Part shown: positions 43,121 to 52,120 of the stretch, in pieces | Numbering within the stretch: position 1 is the first letter of the stretch | How the letters are laid out: each line of letters starts with the position of its first letter | Origin: an uncultured Eubacteriales bacterium | GTDB lineage: Bacteria > Bacillota > Clostridia > Lachnospirales > Lachnospiraceae | Reading direction: 5' to 3' | DNA length: 64,000 nt | NCBI GenBank assembly: GCA_900542465.1 | Contig: UQNS01000002.1 | Location: 62,001-126,000, forward strand | The notes under the pieces: generated by a model | Seen by the model: only the letters and a program-made list of their open reading frames with translations | What the model was told of the DNA's origin: nothing | The model's database searches: none | Program-made: the position numbers and the translations under genes

Positions 43121-43849
43121 ATGAGTGATAAGCTGATTGACGAATGTCAAAAAGTAATAGGTTATAAATTTAAAGATGTTAATCTGCTGGAATTATCTCT
43201 GACTCATAGTTCTTATGCAAATGAGAATAAGCAGGAACATACAAAAGGAAAAAAGCCTAAGGATAACGAAAGACTGGAGTTTCTTGGAGATGCAGTGCTT
43301 GAATTAGCTACAAGTAATAACATTTTCCATACATATCCTGATATGCATGAAGGGAAAATGTCAAAGTATAGAGCAAGTATAGTTTGCGAACCGACACTTG
43401 CTGCATGTGCAAGAGAATTCAACCTTGAAAAGTTTTTATTATTAGGCAAAGGAGAAGAAACTACCGGAGGAAGAGAGAGGGATTCTATTATTTCAGATGC
43501 CCTGGAAGCCCTTATAGGGGCTATATACCTGGATGGGGGAATGAAAAATGCAACAAAATTCATCGATCAGTTTATATTAAATGATATTGACGATAAGAGA
43601 CTTTTCTATGACAGTAAATCTTCTCTGCAGGAAGTTATACAGGCAATGGGAAAGGAAGTTGTCTATACAGATATTGCATCTGAGGGTCCTCAGCATGATA
43701 AGGTGTTTACGGTAGAGGCTGAAACAGAAGGCCTGTTCAGAATAGAGGCCACAGGCAACACGAAAAAAACGGCCCAACAGAATGCGGCCCATAAGGCGCT
43801 TGTAGAATTAAAAAAGAAAGGCATGTTTGGAACAGGCAAGGGGAAATGA
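43121..43849 (+). CDS. rnc: Ribonuclease III
   Basis: A 242-residue RNase III. The signature NERLEFLGDAVLEL is present with the second acidic site SDALEALIGAIYLDGG, and a C-terminal double-stranded RNA-binding domain (SSLQEVIQAMG, GNTKKTAQQNAAHKALVEL). It processes rRNA and other duplex RNA. CAAGGAGG precedes the ATG. It is separated from smc by three bases, the standard rnc-smc-ftsY order. Confidence 0.96.
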   Translation: MSDKLIDECQKVIGYKFKDVNLLELSLTHSSYANENKQEHTKGKKPKDNERLEFLGDAVLELATSNNIFHTYPDMHEGKMSKYRASIVCEPTLAACAREFNLEKFLLLGKGEETTGGRERDSIISDALEALIGAIYLDGGMKNATKFIDQFILNDIDDKRLFYDSKSSLQEVIQAMGKEVVYTDIASEGPQHDKVFTVEAETEGLFRIEATGNTKKTAQQNAAHKALVELKKKGMFGTGKGK

Positions 43850-43852
43850 TCA

Positions 43853-46800
43853 ATGTATCTTAAAAGTTTAGAGTTACAGGGCTTCAAGTCGTTTGCAGGA
43901 AAGACGCGCTTTGAGTTCAGAGATGGGATCACAGGCATTGTCGGACCTAACGGCTCCGGTAAATCTAATGTATCTGATGCTGTGAAATGGGTACTGGGAG
44001 AGCAGAGTGCCAAGCAGCTTCGCGGCGGAAAAATGGAAGATGTAATTTTTGCAGGGACGGAAACACGTAAGCCGGTTGGCTTTGCCTGCGTATCTATTAC
44101 ATTTGACAATAGAGACAGGAAACTTCCTGTTGATTATGATGATGTCACGGTCTCAAGGAAAGTGTTCAGATCCGGAGACAGTGAATATAGAATCAATGAC
44201 ACTGCATGCCGTTTAAGGGATATAGAAGAACTTTTCTATGATACAGGTATAGGAAAGGAGGGATATTCTCTTATAGGACAGGGGCGTATCGATAAGATCC
44301 TTAACGGGAAGTCGGACGAAAGACGTGAACTTTTTGATGAGGCAGCAGGGATAGTTAAATATAAGAGGAGAAAAGCTGCAGCAATAAAGAAACTGGCACA
44401 TGAAAATGATAACTTGACTCGTGTATCGGATATCCTTTCTGAACTGGAACTCAGGGTGGGACCGCTTAAGGAACAGTCAGACAAGGCCAGAGAGTATCTC
44501 GCACTGCGTGATGAACTGAAAAAGTATGATTGTAATGCATTTGTCCTGAGATCGGATAAAACAAGCCTGGATATAGAAGAACTGGAATCTAAGATAGAAA
44601 TTGCGCAGAATGACTTTAAAGAAGCCAGTGAAGTCTATGAATCTACTAAAGAGGAGTATTCCGCGGCTGAGGCCAGGCTGGAGGAACTGGATACAAGACA
44701 GGAAGAGAACAGAAGGCAGTCGGACGGATTTAACAGAGAGATCCAGGAAACGTCTGCGAGGCTTGGTATTTTGCAGGAACAGATCCGTTCTTTAAGATCA
44801 AATTCGGATGAGTCAGGTGACACGATCGAAAGATTAAAAACATCAATTCCGGAAAAAGAAAAGGAGATCGAAGCTAAAAAGGCGGAAAGATCTGAAATGG
44901 CGGCTGCGATCAAAAAAATTTCCGAAGATGAAAAGTCTTTAGAGTCAAGTATTTCCCTTATCAGAAATGAATCTTCCAGAATTGAGATGGAAAGTGATAC
45001 CGGAAATGTGCGCATACTTGATTGTGTGCAGTACCAGTCAAATGAGAAAACTCAGATAGCGCTTCTGGAATCTAAAATAGCTGACTTAAAGGATGCTGTA
45101 GAAGAGGAAAATAAATTAGAGGGACAGCGCAAGGAATTACTTGAAAAGAACGTACTTCTTATCAGCTCTGCCCAAGATGCGTTTGATAAGGCGAATGTAA
45201 GATATCAGGAATTAGCCGGCAGGAAGGAAGACCTGACCGGAAAGATCCAGAAAAATTCAGGTGAAGAGGCCAGGGACGCAGGAAAACTTTATGATATAAG
45301 GACCGGTCTCGTAAAAAAAACATCGGAGATCGATTCTTTGAAGGCGGTCACTGAGAGATATGACGGATATGCGGAATCTATCAGGCGTATAATGGAGGCT
45401 AATAGAGGAAACAAGGATATTAATGGTGTTGTAGCGGATATTATAAAGACGGAGCCGTCTTACGAGACTGCAATTGAGACTGCTCTCGGAGGCGCACTGC
45501 AGAACATAGTTACCGATACAGAAGCCCAGGCGAAGAGGCTGGTGGAATTCTTAAAAAAAGAAAGAGCCGGAAGGGCTACATTTTTACCGTTGGATGCCAT
45601 AAGACCAAGAGGAGGGTTAAACCTATCGAACCTTACGGATGAAAAAGGTTTTATAGGTATTGGATCAGATCTCGTAAGCGTTGATGACAAATACGCTAAA
45701 CTGGCGGAGTTTCTGCTTGGAAGGACTGTAATAGCGGATACTATAGATAATGCTCTTAAAATCGCCAAGAACAATCATTATTCTCTTAAGATCGTAACGC
45801 TCGAAGGCGAACAGCTTAATCCCGGAGGATCTCTTACAGGAGGGGCTTTCAGACACGCGGGGAATCTCCTTTCGAGGCGCCGTGTAGTTGAGGAGGGAGA
45901 AAAGGAGCTGGCAGCATTGAATGCAGAGTTGGCAAGATATGAAAAGCTGACAGGGGAACATACCGCTTTAAAGAAAAAGTTAAAACAGGAATTTGATGAA
46001 ATAAGTGAAGACCTGATCAAGGCGGGAATGGACCGTAACACGGCAAGCATAAACTTGCAGGTCGCAAAGGAAAAGGCGGAGGAGATAGCGCTTGACGGTT
46101 CGGAGACAAAGCTGGGCGAGCTCAGAAAACAGATAAGAAGCTTAAATGATGAGCTGGATGCAAGGAGAAGAAGACTGAAAACTCTTGAAGAAGATGAGGT
46201 CAGGATAAGAAAGGAAAATGACCTGAAGAAAGATGAAGCGCAGTCAACGGGAGCTAAGCTGGAAGAACTCCTTGCATCATTGAGCAAGCTCAGGCTTTCT
46301 TCATCCAGTCTTTTACAGAAAGACGGATTTCTGGCGGAGGAGCTTCTCCGTCTCGAAAAAGAAAAAAATGGTTTCATAACCGAACTGAATAATTTTCAAG
46401 CCAGACAGACCAGTATCGGTACAACTGTAGAAGAAAAGATAAAAAAGGAAGAAGAGGAAAAGAAAGGACTTTCGGATCTTAATGCGGCGCTTGCAGATCT
46501 GGCTGAAGATGAAGAAAAGATCAGGCAGGCCAGACATGAGCTTTCTGAAACTCACAAGGCATTCTTTGCAAAGAGAGAGGCTATTTCAGAAACTATCAAT
46601 TCTATTGATAAAGAGCTGTTCAGACTAAATGCGAGGAAAGAAAAGCTGGATGAAGCGCTTGAAGAGCTTACGGAATATATGTGGAGAGAATATGAGCTTA
46701 CATATTCGTATGCATTGGAACAGAGGGATGAGGAACTTGCAGATCTGGGTGAGATCACAAGACATGCTGATAAACTGCGTTCCAAGATCAAGAGTCTGGG

Positions 46801-47392
46801 GCCGGTAAATGTCAATGCAATTGAAGAATTTAAAGAAACCAACGGACGTTATGAATTTCTTTCACAGCAGCATAAAGACCTGATCGAAGCAACTGATTCT
46901 TTGAAAAATATTATCTATGACCTAGACACAGGTATGCGGAAGCAGTTCGCCGAAAAATTTAATGAAATAAATAAGGAATTTTCTGAGGTGTTTAAGAAAC
47001 TGTTTGGCGGTGGAAAGGGCAGTGTATCTATCCAGGAGGATGTTGATATTCTGGATGCTGATATCATAGTTTCAGCACAGCCGCCCGGCAAGAAATTACA
47101 GAATATGCTTCAGCTTTCAGGAGGAGAAAGGGCTCTTACGGCCATAGCACTTTTATTTGCGATCCAGAATCTGAAGCCGTCACCTTTCTGTTTACTTGAT
47201 GAGATAGAGGCGGCGTTGGATGATGCCAATGTAGGCAGATTTGCCGGTTTTCTTGGTCAGCTTTCAAATAATACGCAGTATATTGTTATAACGCACAGGC
47301 GTGGAACTATGGCAGTAACAGACAGGCTTTATGGTATTACGATGCAGGAGAAGGGCGTATCGACCCTTGTATCAGTCGAATTAAAAAAATGA
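43853..47392 (+). CDS. smc: Chromosome segregation protein SMC
   Basis: A full-length 1179-residue SMC. Walker A GPNGSGKSNVSDA lies at the N-terminus; two long coiled coils flank a hinge near residues 500-660 (GVVADIIKTEPSYETAIETA, GGSLTGGAF). The C-terminal signature is LSGGERALTAIALLFA, with LLDEIEAALDD for Walker B and D-loop. It compacts chromosomes with ScpA and ScpB, which are not in the window. ftsY follows 16 bases later. Confidence 0.97.
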   Translation: MYLKSLELQGFKSFAGKTRFEFRDGITGIVGPNGSGKSNVSDAVKWVLGEQSAKQLRGGKMEDVIFAGTETRKPVGFACVSITFDNRDRKLPVDYDDVTVSRKVFRSGDSEYRINDTACRLRDIEELFYDTGIGKEGYSLIGQGRIDKILNGKSDERRELFDEAAGIVKYKRRKAAAIKKLAHENDNLTRVSDILSELELRVGPLKEQSDKAREYLALRDELKKYDCNAFVLRSDKTSLDIEELESKIEIAQNDFKEASEVYESTKEEYSAAEARLEELDTRQEENRRQSDGFNREIQETSARLGILQEQIRSLRSNSDESGDTIERLKTSIPEKEKEIEAKKAERSEMAAAIKKISEDEKSLESSISLIRNESSRIEMESDTGNVRILDCVQYQSNEKTQIALLESKIADLKDAVEEENKLEGQRKELLEKNVLLISSAQDAFDKANVRYQELAGRKEDLTGKIQKNSGEEARDAGKLYDIRTGLVKKTSEIDSLKAVTERYDGYAESIRRIMEANRGNKDINGVVADIIKTEPSYETAIETALGGALQNIVTDTEAQAKRLVEFLKKERAGRATFLPLDAIRPRGGLNLSNLTDEKGFIGIGSDLVSVDDKYAKLAEFLLGRTVIADTIDNALKIAKNNHYSLKIVTLEGEQLNPGGSLTGGAFRHAGNLLSRRRVVEEGEKELAALNAELARYEKLTGEHTALKKKLKQEFDEISEDLIKAGMDRNTASINLQVAKEKAEEIALDGSETKLGELRKQIRSLNDELDARRRRLKTLEEDEVRIRKENDLKKDEAQSTGAKLEELLASLSKLRLSSSSLLQKDGFLAEELLRLEKEKNGFITELNNFQARQTSIGTTVEEKIKKEEEEKKGLSDLNAALADLAEDEEKIRQARHELSETHKAFFAKREAISETINSIDKELFRLNARKEKLDEALEELTEYMWREYELTYSYALEQRDEELADLGEITRHADKLRSKIKSLGPVNVNAIEEFKETNGRYEFLSQQHKDLIEATDSLKNIIYDLDTGMRKQFAEKFNEINKEFSEVFKKLFGGGKGSVSIQEDVDILDADIIVSAQPPGKKLQNMLQLSGGERALTAIALLFAIQNLKPSPFCLLDEIEAALDDANVGRFAGFLGQLSNNTQYIVITHRRGTMAVTDRLYGITMQEKGVSTLVSVELKK

Positions 47393-47408
47393 TAAACAGG
47401 AGAGGCTT

Positions 47409-48743
47409 ATGGGCTTTTTTCAAAAATTAAAAGAAGGTCTGGCTAAGACCAGGCAGAATATAGTTGCGGGCTTTGACGGCATATTTTCGAGTCATAAGTT
47501 GATCAATGACGATTTCTATGATGAACTTGAAGAAGTTATGATAATGGGAGATATGGGTGTCAGGGCTACTGATGAGATATTAGATGAGTTAAAGGTTAAG
47601 GTAAAAGAGAACAAGATAAAGGATCCGGCGGAATGCAGACAGCTTCTCATTGATACCATCAAGGAAAAAATCGACCTTGGTGAGAATGCATATGATTATG
47701 AGAACCGGAGATCTACGCTCCTTGTTATCGGAGTAAATGGCGTTGGAAAGACGACCTCAGTCGGTAAGCTGGCAGCTGCATTTCATGCAAAGGGTAAGAA
47801 TGTGCTGTTGGCAGCTGCTGATACATTCCGTGCAGGCGCTATTGAACAGCTTAAAATATGGGGGCAGCGTGCTAAAGTTGATGTTATTGCGCAGGCGGAG
47901 GGTGCGGATCCAGCAGCGGTCATCTATGATTCGGTGCAGGCGGCTAAGGCAAGAAATGTAGATATACTTATTGCGGATACGGCAGGACGTCTCCATAATA
48001 AAAAGAATCTTATGAATGAGCTTTCCAAGATAGACAGGGTGATCACAAGAGAATACCCGGGATGCTATCGTGAGACACTTATCGTTCTTGACGCAACTAC
48101 AGGACAGAATGCTATCCAGCAGCTTCGTGAGTTTAATGAAGTGGCCGAGATCACGGGTATCATACTTACCAAAATGGATGGAACGGCGAAGGGTGGAATA
48201 GTGGTTGCTATCCAGGCTGAATTTGGGATTCCGGTCAAGTATATTGGTGTGGGGGAAAAGATCGAAGACCTCCAGAAGTTTGATTCTGACAGCTTCGTAA
48301 ATGCTTTATTTGAAGTGGATATCGATGAGAAGGATGAAAGCGAGATCGACGATATTCTAGGCAATGTAAGTATTGAAGCATTTAATGATATGGACGAAAC
48401 TAATACTGCAGAAGAAGTGATAATAACGGAAGAAACTGAAGAAAAACCATCGGCTGGTGAGGAAACAGATATAGAGCCACTTACAGATGTTAAGTTAGAA
48501 GCGGAGTCTGACGAAGTTCAGGAAGTTGAAACTTTAGAAAGTGAAAAAGTTTCTGAAAGTATAAATTCAGGACTTGAAGAAAATGAAGAAATTTTAGATA
48601 ATGCTAAGAATGATATTGGAGACAGTATTAATACAGATGAGACCCTACAGGTCGAAGCTTCTGAAGAAGGGGCTTCCGATGCAGAGCCCGAAGAACCTAA
48701 GAAAAAGAAGTGGGGGTTATTTAACCGATGGAGAAAGAAATAA
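47409..48743 (+). CDS. ftsY: Signal recognition particle receptor FtsY with acidic C-terminal extension
   Basis: A 444-residue SRP receptor GTPase. Residues 1-300 or so are the NG domain: GFFQKLKEGLAKTRQN at the start, G1 GVNGVGKTTSVGKL, DTAGRLHNK and TKMDGTAKGG. There is no acidic A domain before it. Instead about 130 residues rich in Glu/Asp follow the G domain (from about residue 305), ending in a basic-aromatic tail KKKKWGLFNRWRKK. Typical FtsY proteins carry their acidic, membrane-targeting region at the N-terminus, so this is a reversed layout. The tail could bind the membrane. The ilvA start lies inside the last codons. Confidence 0.94.
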   Translation: MGFFQKLKEGLAKTRQNIVAGFDGIFSSHKLINDDFYDELEEVMIMGDMGVRATDEILDELKVKVKENKIKDPAECRQLLIDTIKEKIDLGENAYDYENRRSTLLVIGVNGVGKTTSVGKLAAAFHAKGKNVLLAAADTFRAGAIEQLKIWGQRAKVDVIAQAEGADPAAVIYDSVQAAKARNVDILIADTAGRLHNKKNLMNELSKIDRVITREYPGCYRETLIVLDATTGQNAIQQLREFNEVAEITGIILTKMDGTAKGGIVVAIQAEFGIPVKYIGVGEKIEDLQKFDSDSFVNALFEVDIDEKDESEIDDILGNVSIEAFNDMDETNTAEEVIITEETEEKPSAGEETDIEPLTDVKLEAESDEVQEVETLESEKVSESINSGLEENEEILDNAKNDIGDSINTDETLQVEASEEGASDAEPEEPKKKKWGLFNRWRKK

Positions 48744-49948
48744 CATTTGAAGAGTTTAAGAATGCAGCAGCTAAGGTTAAGGAAGTTACGATCGATACTC
48801 CACTGATTTACAGCGTCTTCTTTAGTGATCAGTCAGGTAATAAGGTATATTTAAAACCGGAGAACTTACAGCATACCGGAGCATATAAGCTTCGCGGAGC
48901 TTATTATAAGATCAGCAAGATGTCTGATGAGGAAAGAAAAAAAGGGCTTATCACTGCTTCAGCGGGCAACCATGCGCAGGGCGTTGCATATGCAGCCAAG
49001 GAATTCGGAGTTAAAGCGATCGTGGTGATGCCTACTACTACGCCGCTTATTAAGGTGAACAGAACGAAGTCTCTTGGCGCAGACGTTATTCTGCATGGAG
49101 ATGTGTATGATGAGGCCTGTTCATTTGCTGTTAAAATGGCAGAAGAGCGGGGACTGACATTCGTGCATCCTTTCAATGACCTTGATATCGCCACAGGACA
49201 AGGCTCTGTGGCGATGGAAATACTTGAGGAGCTTCCGGACGTGGATTATATCCTCGTGCCGGTCGGCGGCGGCGGACTTGCTACAGGTGTGTCAATGGCA
49301 GCCAAGCTGTTTAATCCGAATATTAAAGTTATTGGGGTCGAACCTACAGGAGCAAATTGTTTGCAGGAGTCTATTAAAGCCGGGCAGGTAGTTACTTTGC
49401 CGGTTATTAACACTATTGCTGATGGTACGGCGGTCAAGACACCCGGAGATAAGCTGTTCCCATATTTAAGTGAGTATATTGACGAAGTGATCACGGTGCC
49501 TGACGAGGAGCTTATAGTTGCATTTCTTGATATGGTGGAGAACCATAAGATGGTCGTTGAGAATTCAGGACTTCTGACGGTTGCAGCAAGTAAGCATATT
49601 AAAGATAAGGATAAGAAGGTGGTTTCTATCCTTTCCGGAGGCAACATGGATGTTATAACTATGTCTTCAGTTATATCACAGGGACTTGTTCTTCGCAGCC
49701 GTGTGTTTACCGTATCTGTTCTTATTCCGGATAAACCGGGTGAACTTGTTAGGGTTGCGTCTATTATTGCCAATAACAATGGTAATGTTATCAAACTGGA
49801 GCATAACCAGTTCGTATCTATTAACAGAAATGCCGCTGTTGAGCTTCGTATTACTATTGAAGCTTTCGGCCGTGAACATAGAAATCAGATAGTTGAAGCA
49901 TTGGAAGATGCCGGCCTGAAACCAAGAATGGTCAAGGTATCTATGTAA
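48728..49948 (+). CDS. ilvA: Threonine ammonia-lyase (threonine dehydratase)
   Basis: A 406-residue PLP enzyme deaminating threonine to 2-oxobutanoate, for isoleucine synthesis or threonine use. PLP Lys is in TGAYKLRGAYYK, the phosphate loop is VPVGGGGLATGV, and TASAGNHAQGVAYAA is typical. The C-terminal 75 residues or so are a single ACT domain (VSVLIPDKPGELVRVASI), so feedback control is possible. The length matches the medium form often called TdcB/IlvA. It overlaps the 3' end of ftsY by 16 bases, an odd pairing. A terminator follows. Confidence 0.93.
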   Translation: MEKEITFEEFKNAAAKVKEVTIDTPLIYSVFFSDQSGNKVYLKPENLQHTGAYKLRGAYYKISKMSDEERKKGLITASAGNHAQGVAYAAKEFGVKAIVVMPTTTPLIKVNRTKSLGADVILHGDVYDEACSFAVKMAEERGLTFVHPFNDLDIATGQGSVAMEILEELPDVDYILVPVGGGGLATGVSMAAKLFNPNIKVIGVEPTGANCLQESIKAGQVVTLPVINTIADGTAVKTPGDKLFPYLSEYIDEVITVPDEELIVAFLDMVENHKMVVENSGLLTVAASKHIKDKDKKVVSILSGGNMDVITMSSVISQGLVLRSRVFTVSVLIPDKPGELVRVASIIANNNGNVIKLEHNQFVSINRNAAVELRITIEAFGREHRNQIVEALEDAGLKPRMVKVSM

Positions 49949-49952
49949 AAAG

Positions 49953-49981
49953 AGTGGGTCCGTCATGGACTCACTTTTTTT
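49953..49981 (+). terminator. Terminator of smc-ftsY-ilvA
   Basis: AGTGGGTCC pairs with GGACTCACT (one G-T pair) around a five-base loop, followed by seven T. Confidence 0.88.
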
Positions 49982-50025
49982 GCGTGCAACTTGTGGCGCG
50001 AGGTCTCCCGATTATATTTGATGCA

Positions 50026-50098
50026 ACCTATATTTTCAATAAAATACAAGTTTTTATAGGTGTTTTTCAAGTGATTTGATTTTTAGACACCTATTTTT
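50026..50098 (+). promoter_or_regulatory. Overlapping alternative hairpins upstream of the EamA transporter
   Basis: Segment B (50055-50063, TATAGGTGT) can pair either with upstream segment A (ACCTATA, 50026-50032) or with downstream segment C (ACACCTAT, 50087-50094). C is followed by TTTT, so B:C looks like a weak terminator and A:B like its antiterminator. The arrangement resembles an attenuator. No known riboswitch consensus is recognised, and the gene lies 210 bases further on. The rest of 49982-50308 is AT-rich and holds no gene. Confidence 0.35.
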
Positions 50099-50308
50099 GG
50101 AGAAAAATGTATATTTTGTAGGTAAAATAAATAAAAAGTAATGTAAATATACCCATAAAACAGACGGGAATAATTTAAAAAGGGGTATAAAGACGCGGAT
50201 CGTGTAGATAAGCAAGAATAATGTGTTTATGAGAATGGGGGGATTATTTTTTAAATATTAGTGGTACAATTCCGGTATAAGTAAAATGGTCTTCTTAGGA
50301 GAAAAAAT

Positions 50309-51178
50309 ATGTTGTGGATTCCTATGGCTATATTATCTGCAGTATTTGCAGGGCTGACTTCTATTCTCGCCAAATGTGGAATAAGAAAAACTGATTCGGA
50401 TGTTGCTACAGCTGTAAGAACTATAGTAGTACTTGGTTTTGCCTGGATAATGGTAGGAATAGTGGGATCATCAGGCAGTATCAGGAGTATATCGGCTAAG
50501 TCTCTTACCTTTTTGATCCTGTCAGGGCTGGCTACAGGTGCATCCTGGATATGTTATTTTAAAGCCCTGTCTGCAGGGAACGTCAATAAGGTGGTTCCAA
50601 TCGATAAGTCAAGTACTATATTGTCGGTCATCATGGCCATAGTTATATTTCATGAAACGAAGCATCTTCCGTTCAAGCTTATCTCTACTGCACTTTTAGC
50701 AGCAGGCGTTTTTATGATGATCGAAAAAAAATCAATCAACAAAAATACCGGAAAAGACGCATCGTGGTTTTTGTATGCGGCAGGGTCCGCTGTGTTTGCG
50801 GCGCTTACGTCTATTCTTGCCAAAATAGGTATTTCAGGTGTCGAATCAAATCTTGGAACAGCTGTACGTACATGCGTAGTTCTTGTTATGGCCTGGGTCA
50901 TCGTTTTACTAAAAGGAAAGCAAAAAGAAGTAAAACGCATAGACAAGAAAGAACTGGGATTTATAGTGTTATCAGGTCTTGCTACAGGAGGGTCATGGCT
51001 TTGCTATTATTACGCGATCCAGAATGGTCCGGTAAGCGTTGTCGTGCCAATAGATAAACTTAGCATACTTGTAGCTATTGGATTTTCATTCATCGTTTTT
51101 AAGGAAAGATTAAGCAAGAAGGCTGCCGCAGGGCTGGCACTCATGGTGGCAGGGACTATTATAATGACCTTTACATGA
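50309..51178 (+). CDS. EamA/DMT-family transporter
   Basis: A 289-residue membrane protein with ten hydrophobic segments in two halves. The halves are strikingly alike: AVFAGLTSILAKCGI and AVFAALTSILAKIGI, ATAVRT and GTAVRT, LSGLATGASWICYF and LSGLATGGSWLCYY, and VVPIDK in both. Drug/metabolite transporters arose by duplication, but this level of repeat similarity is high. Substrate unknown. AGGAG precedes the start, and a TACAAT at about 50263 may be its -10. Close to ilvA but behind a terminator, so a role in amino-acid export is only a guess. Confidence 0.85.
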   Translation: MLWIPMAILSAVFAGLTSILAKCGIRKTDSDVATAVRTIVVLGFAWIMVGIVGSSGSIRSISAKSLTFLILSGLATGASWICYFKALSAGNVNKVVPIDKSSTILSVIMAIVIFHETKHLPFKLISTALLAAGVFMMIEKKSINKNTGKDASWFLYAAGSAVFAALTSILAKIGISGVESNLGTAVRTCVVLVMAWVIVLLKGKQKEVKRIDKKELGFIVLSGLATGGSWLCYYYAIQNGPVSVVVPIDKLSILVAIGFSFIVFKERLSKKAAAGLALMVAGTIIMTFT

Positions 51179-51202
51179 TAAAAGACCTATAAGTGACAAC
51201 TA

Positions 51203-51616
51203 TCAGCCACCCATTGTCCGAAATTCCTTTATAAGTTCTCTTTCAAGGGAGACAGCATTCCAATGCGCATTAACAGGTGTAAGAACTGCTTTTAGATCCT
51301 TGCGTGTAAGTCCGCATTCTGAGCAGACAGCCACGACCAGGTCTATCTCATTACGGGAAAGAGAGGACATGATTATAAGGCGGCTGCTTAACTCGGGGCC
51401 GGTATAATCTGCAAAAAATGCTCCTGGAACATAGGTTTTACCAAATGGGCTATCTATGGCAGATTCTTTAGTAATAAGCGTTCCTAAAGGTTTTGAATAA
51501 TCTTTTGGTTCGATACTCTTCACTTTTATGCCTGACGGATAAAGTTTTTGTTCTATATTGCGTGCGATGCCGGAACCGGCGAAATCGTTAAAAGCAAAAA
51601 GCAGCACTTCTTTCAT
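51203..51616 (-). CDS. DUF3783 domain-containing protein
   Basis: A 137-residue soluble protein. The N-terminal half begins with a strand-like VLLFAFNDF, and the C-terminal half (LSSRLIIMSSLSRNEIDLVVAVCSECGLTRKDLKAVLTPVN) has the DUF3783 look, with NAHWNAVSLERELIKE at the end. Function unknown. The ATG at 51616 has GGAG nine bases upstream; a TTG five codons earlier is part of that site. Convergent to the transporter gene and divergent to ylxM. Confidence 0.7.
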   Translation of the reverse strand: MKEVLLFAFNDFAGSGIARNIEQKLYPSGIKVKSIEPKDYSKPLGTLITKESAIDSPFGKTYVPGAFFADYTGPELSSRLIIMSSLSRNEIDLVVAVCSECGLTRKDLKAVLTPVNAHWNAVSLERELIKEFRTMGG

Positions 51617-51647
51617 TGATAAGTTCTCCAATCAAAATTTTTAAAAC

Positions 51648-51692
51648 TGTCAAGTGTTTTTGCTTGACACCTGAAAATTAATTTGTTAGTAT
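51648..51692 (+). promoter_or_regulatory. Promoter of ylxM-ffh with a dyad over the -35
   Basis: TTGACA (51664-51669), 17-base spacer, TAGTAT (51687-51692). The dyad TGTCAAG-N8-CTTGACA (51648-51669) covers the -35 hexamer, so a repressor could block it. Confidence 0.65.
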
Positions 51693-51735
51693 TGTCGAGG
51701 TTATGTTGGTCTAGTATAACCCAAAAGGCGATAAT

Positions 51736-52116
51736 ATGGAAAAAATATTTGAGCAGACGCTGTTATATGACTTCTATGGCGAGCTTTTAAATGAACATCA
51801 GAGAAATGTATATGAAGACGCGGTCTTTAACGATCTGTCACTCAGTGAGATAGCTGATAATTATGATATATCAAGACAGGCAGCGCATGACCTTTTAAAA
51901 AGAGTTAATAAACTTCTGGAAGGTTATGAAAACAAGCTTCATATGATCCAACGTTTCCGCAGTATTGAAAAATATGCAGATGAGATAATAAGCCTGACAG
52001 ATGAAGTTATTGAGGCTGACGATGAAAATTCTCCAGAGACAGACAGCAGATTACTGGAGATCAGAAACAAAGCTGGAAAGATTACTGAGGTAATGACAGA
52101 ACCTGATAAGGGGTGA
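51736..52116 (+). CDS. ylxM: YlxM-type putative DNA-binding protein (UPF0122)
   Basis: A 126-residue helix-turn-helix protein of the YlxM/p13 family, like sigma-factor region 4: LLNEHQRNVYEDAVFNDLSLSEIADNYDISRQAAHDLLKRV. The gene is almost always directly before ffh, as here (four-base gap), and is thought to support the SRP pathway. The C-terminal 30 residues are acidic. Confidence 0.93.
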   Translation: MEKIFEQTLLYDFYGELLNEHQRNVYEDAVFNDLSLSEIADNYDISRQAAHDLLKRVNKLLEGYENKLHMIQRFRSIEKYADEIISLTDEVIEADDENSPETDSRLLEIRNKAGKITEVMTEPDKG

Positions 52117-52120
52117 TTAG

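Noticed and set aside
45778..46377. A 199-codon minus-strand open frame inside smc.
   Set aside because: It is Ser/Leu-rich, has no ribosome binding site and lies fully antisense to the conserved SMC coiled coil: a shadow frame.
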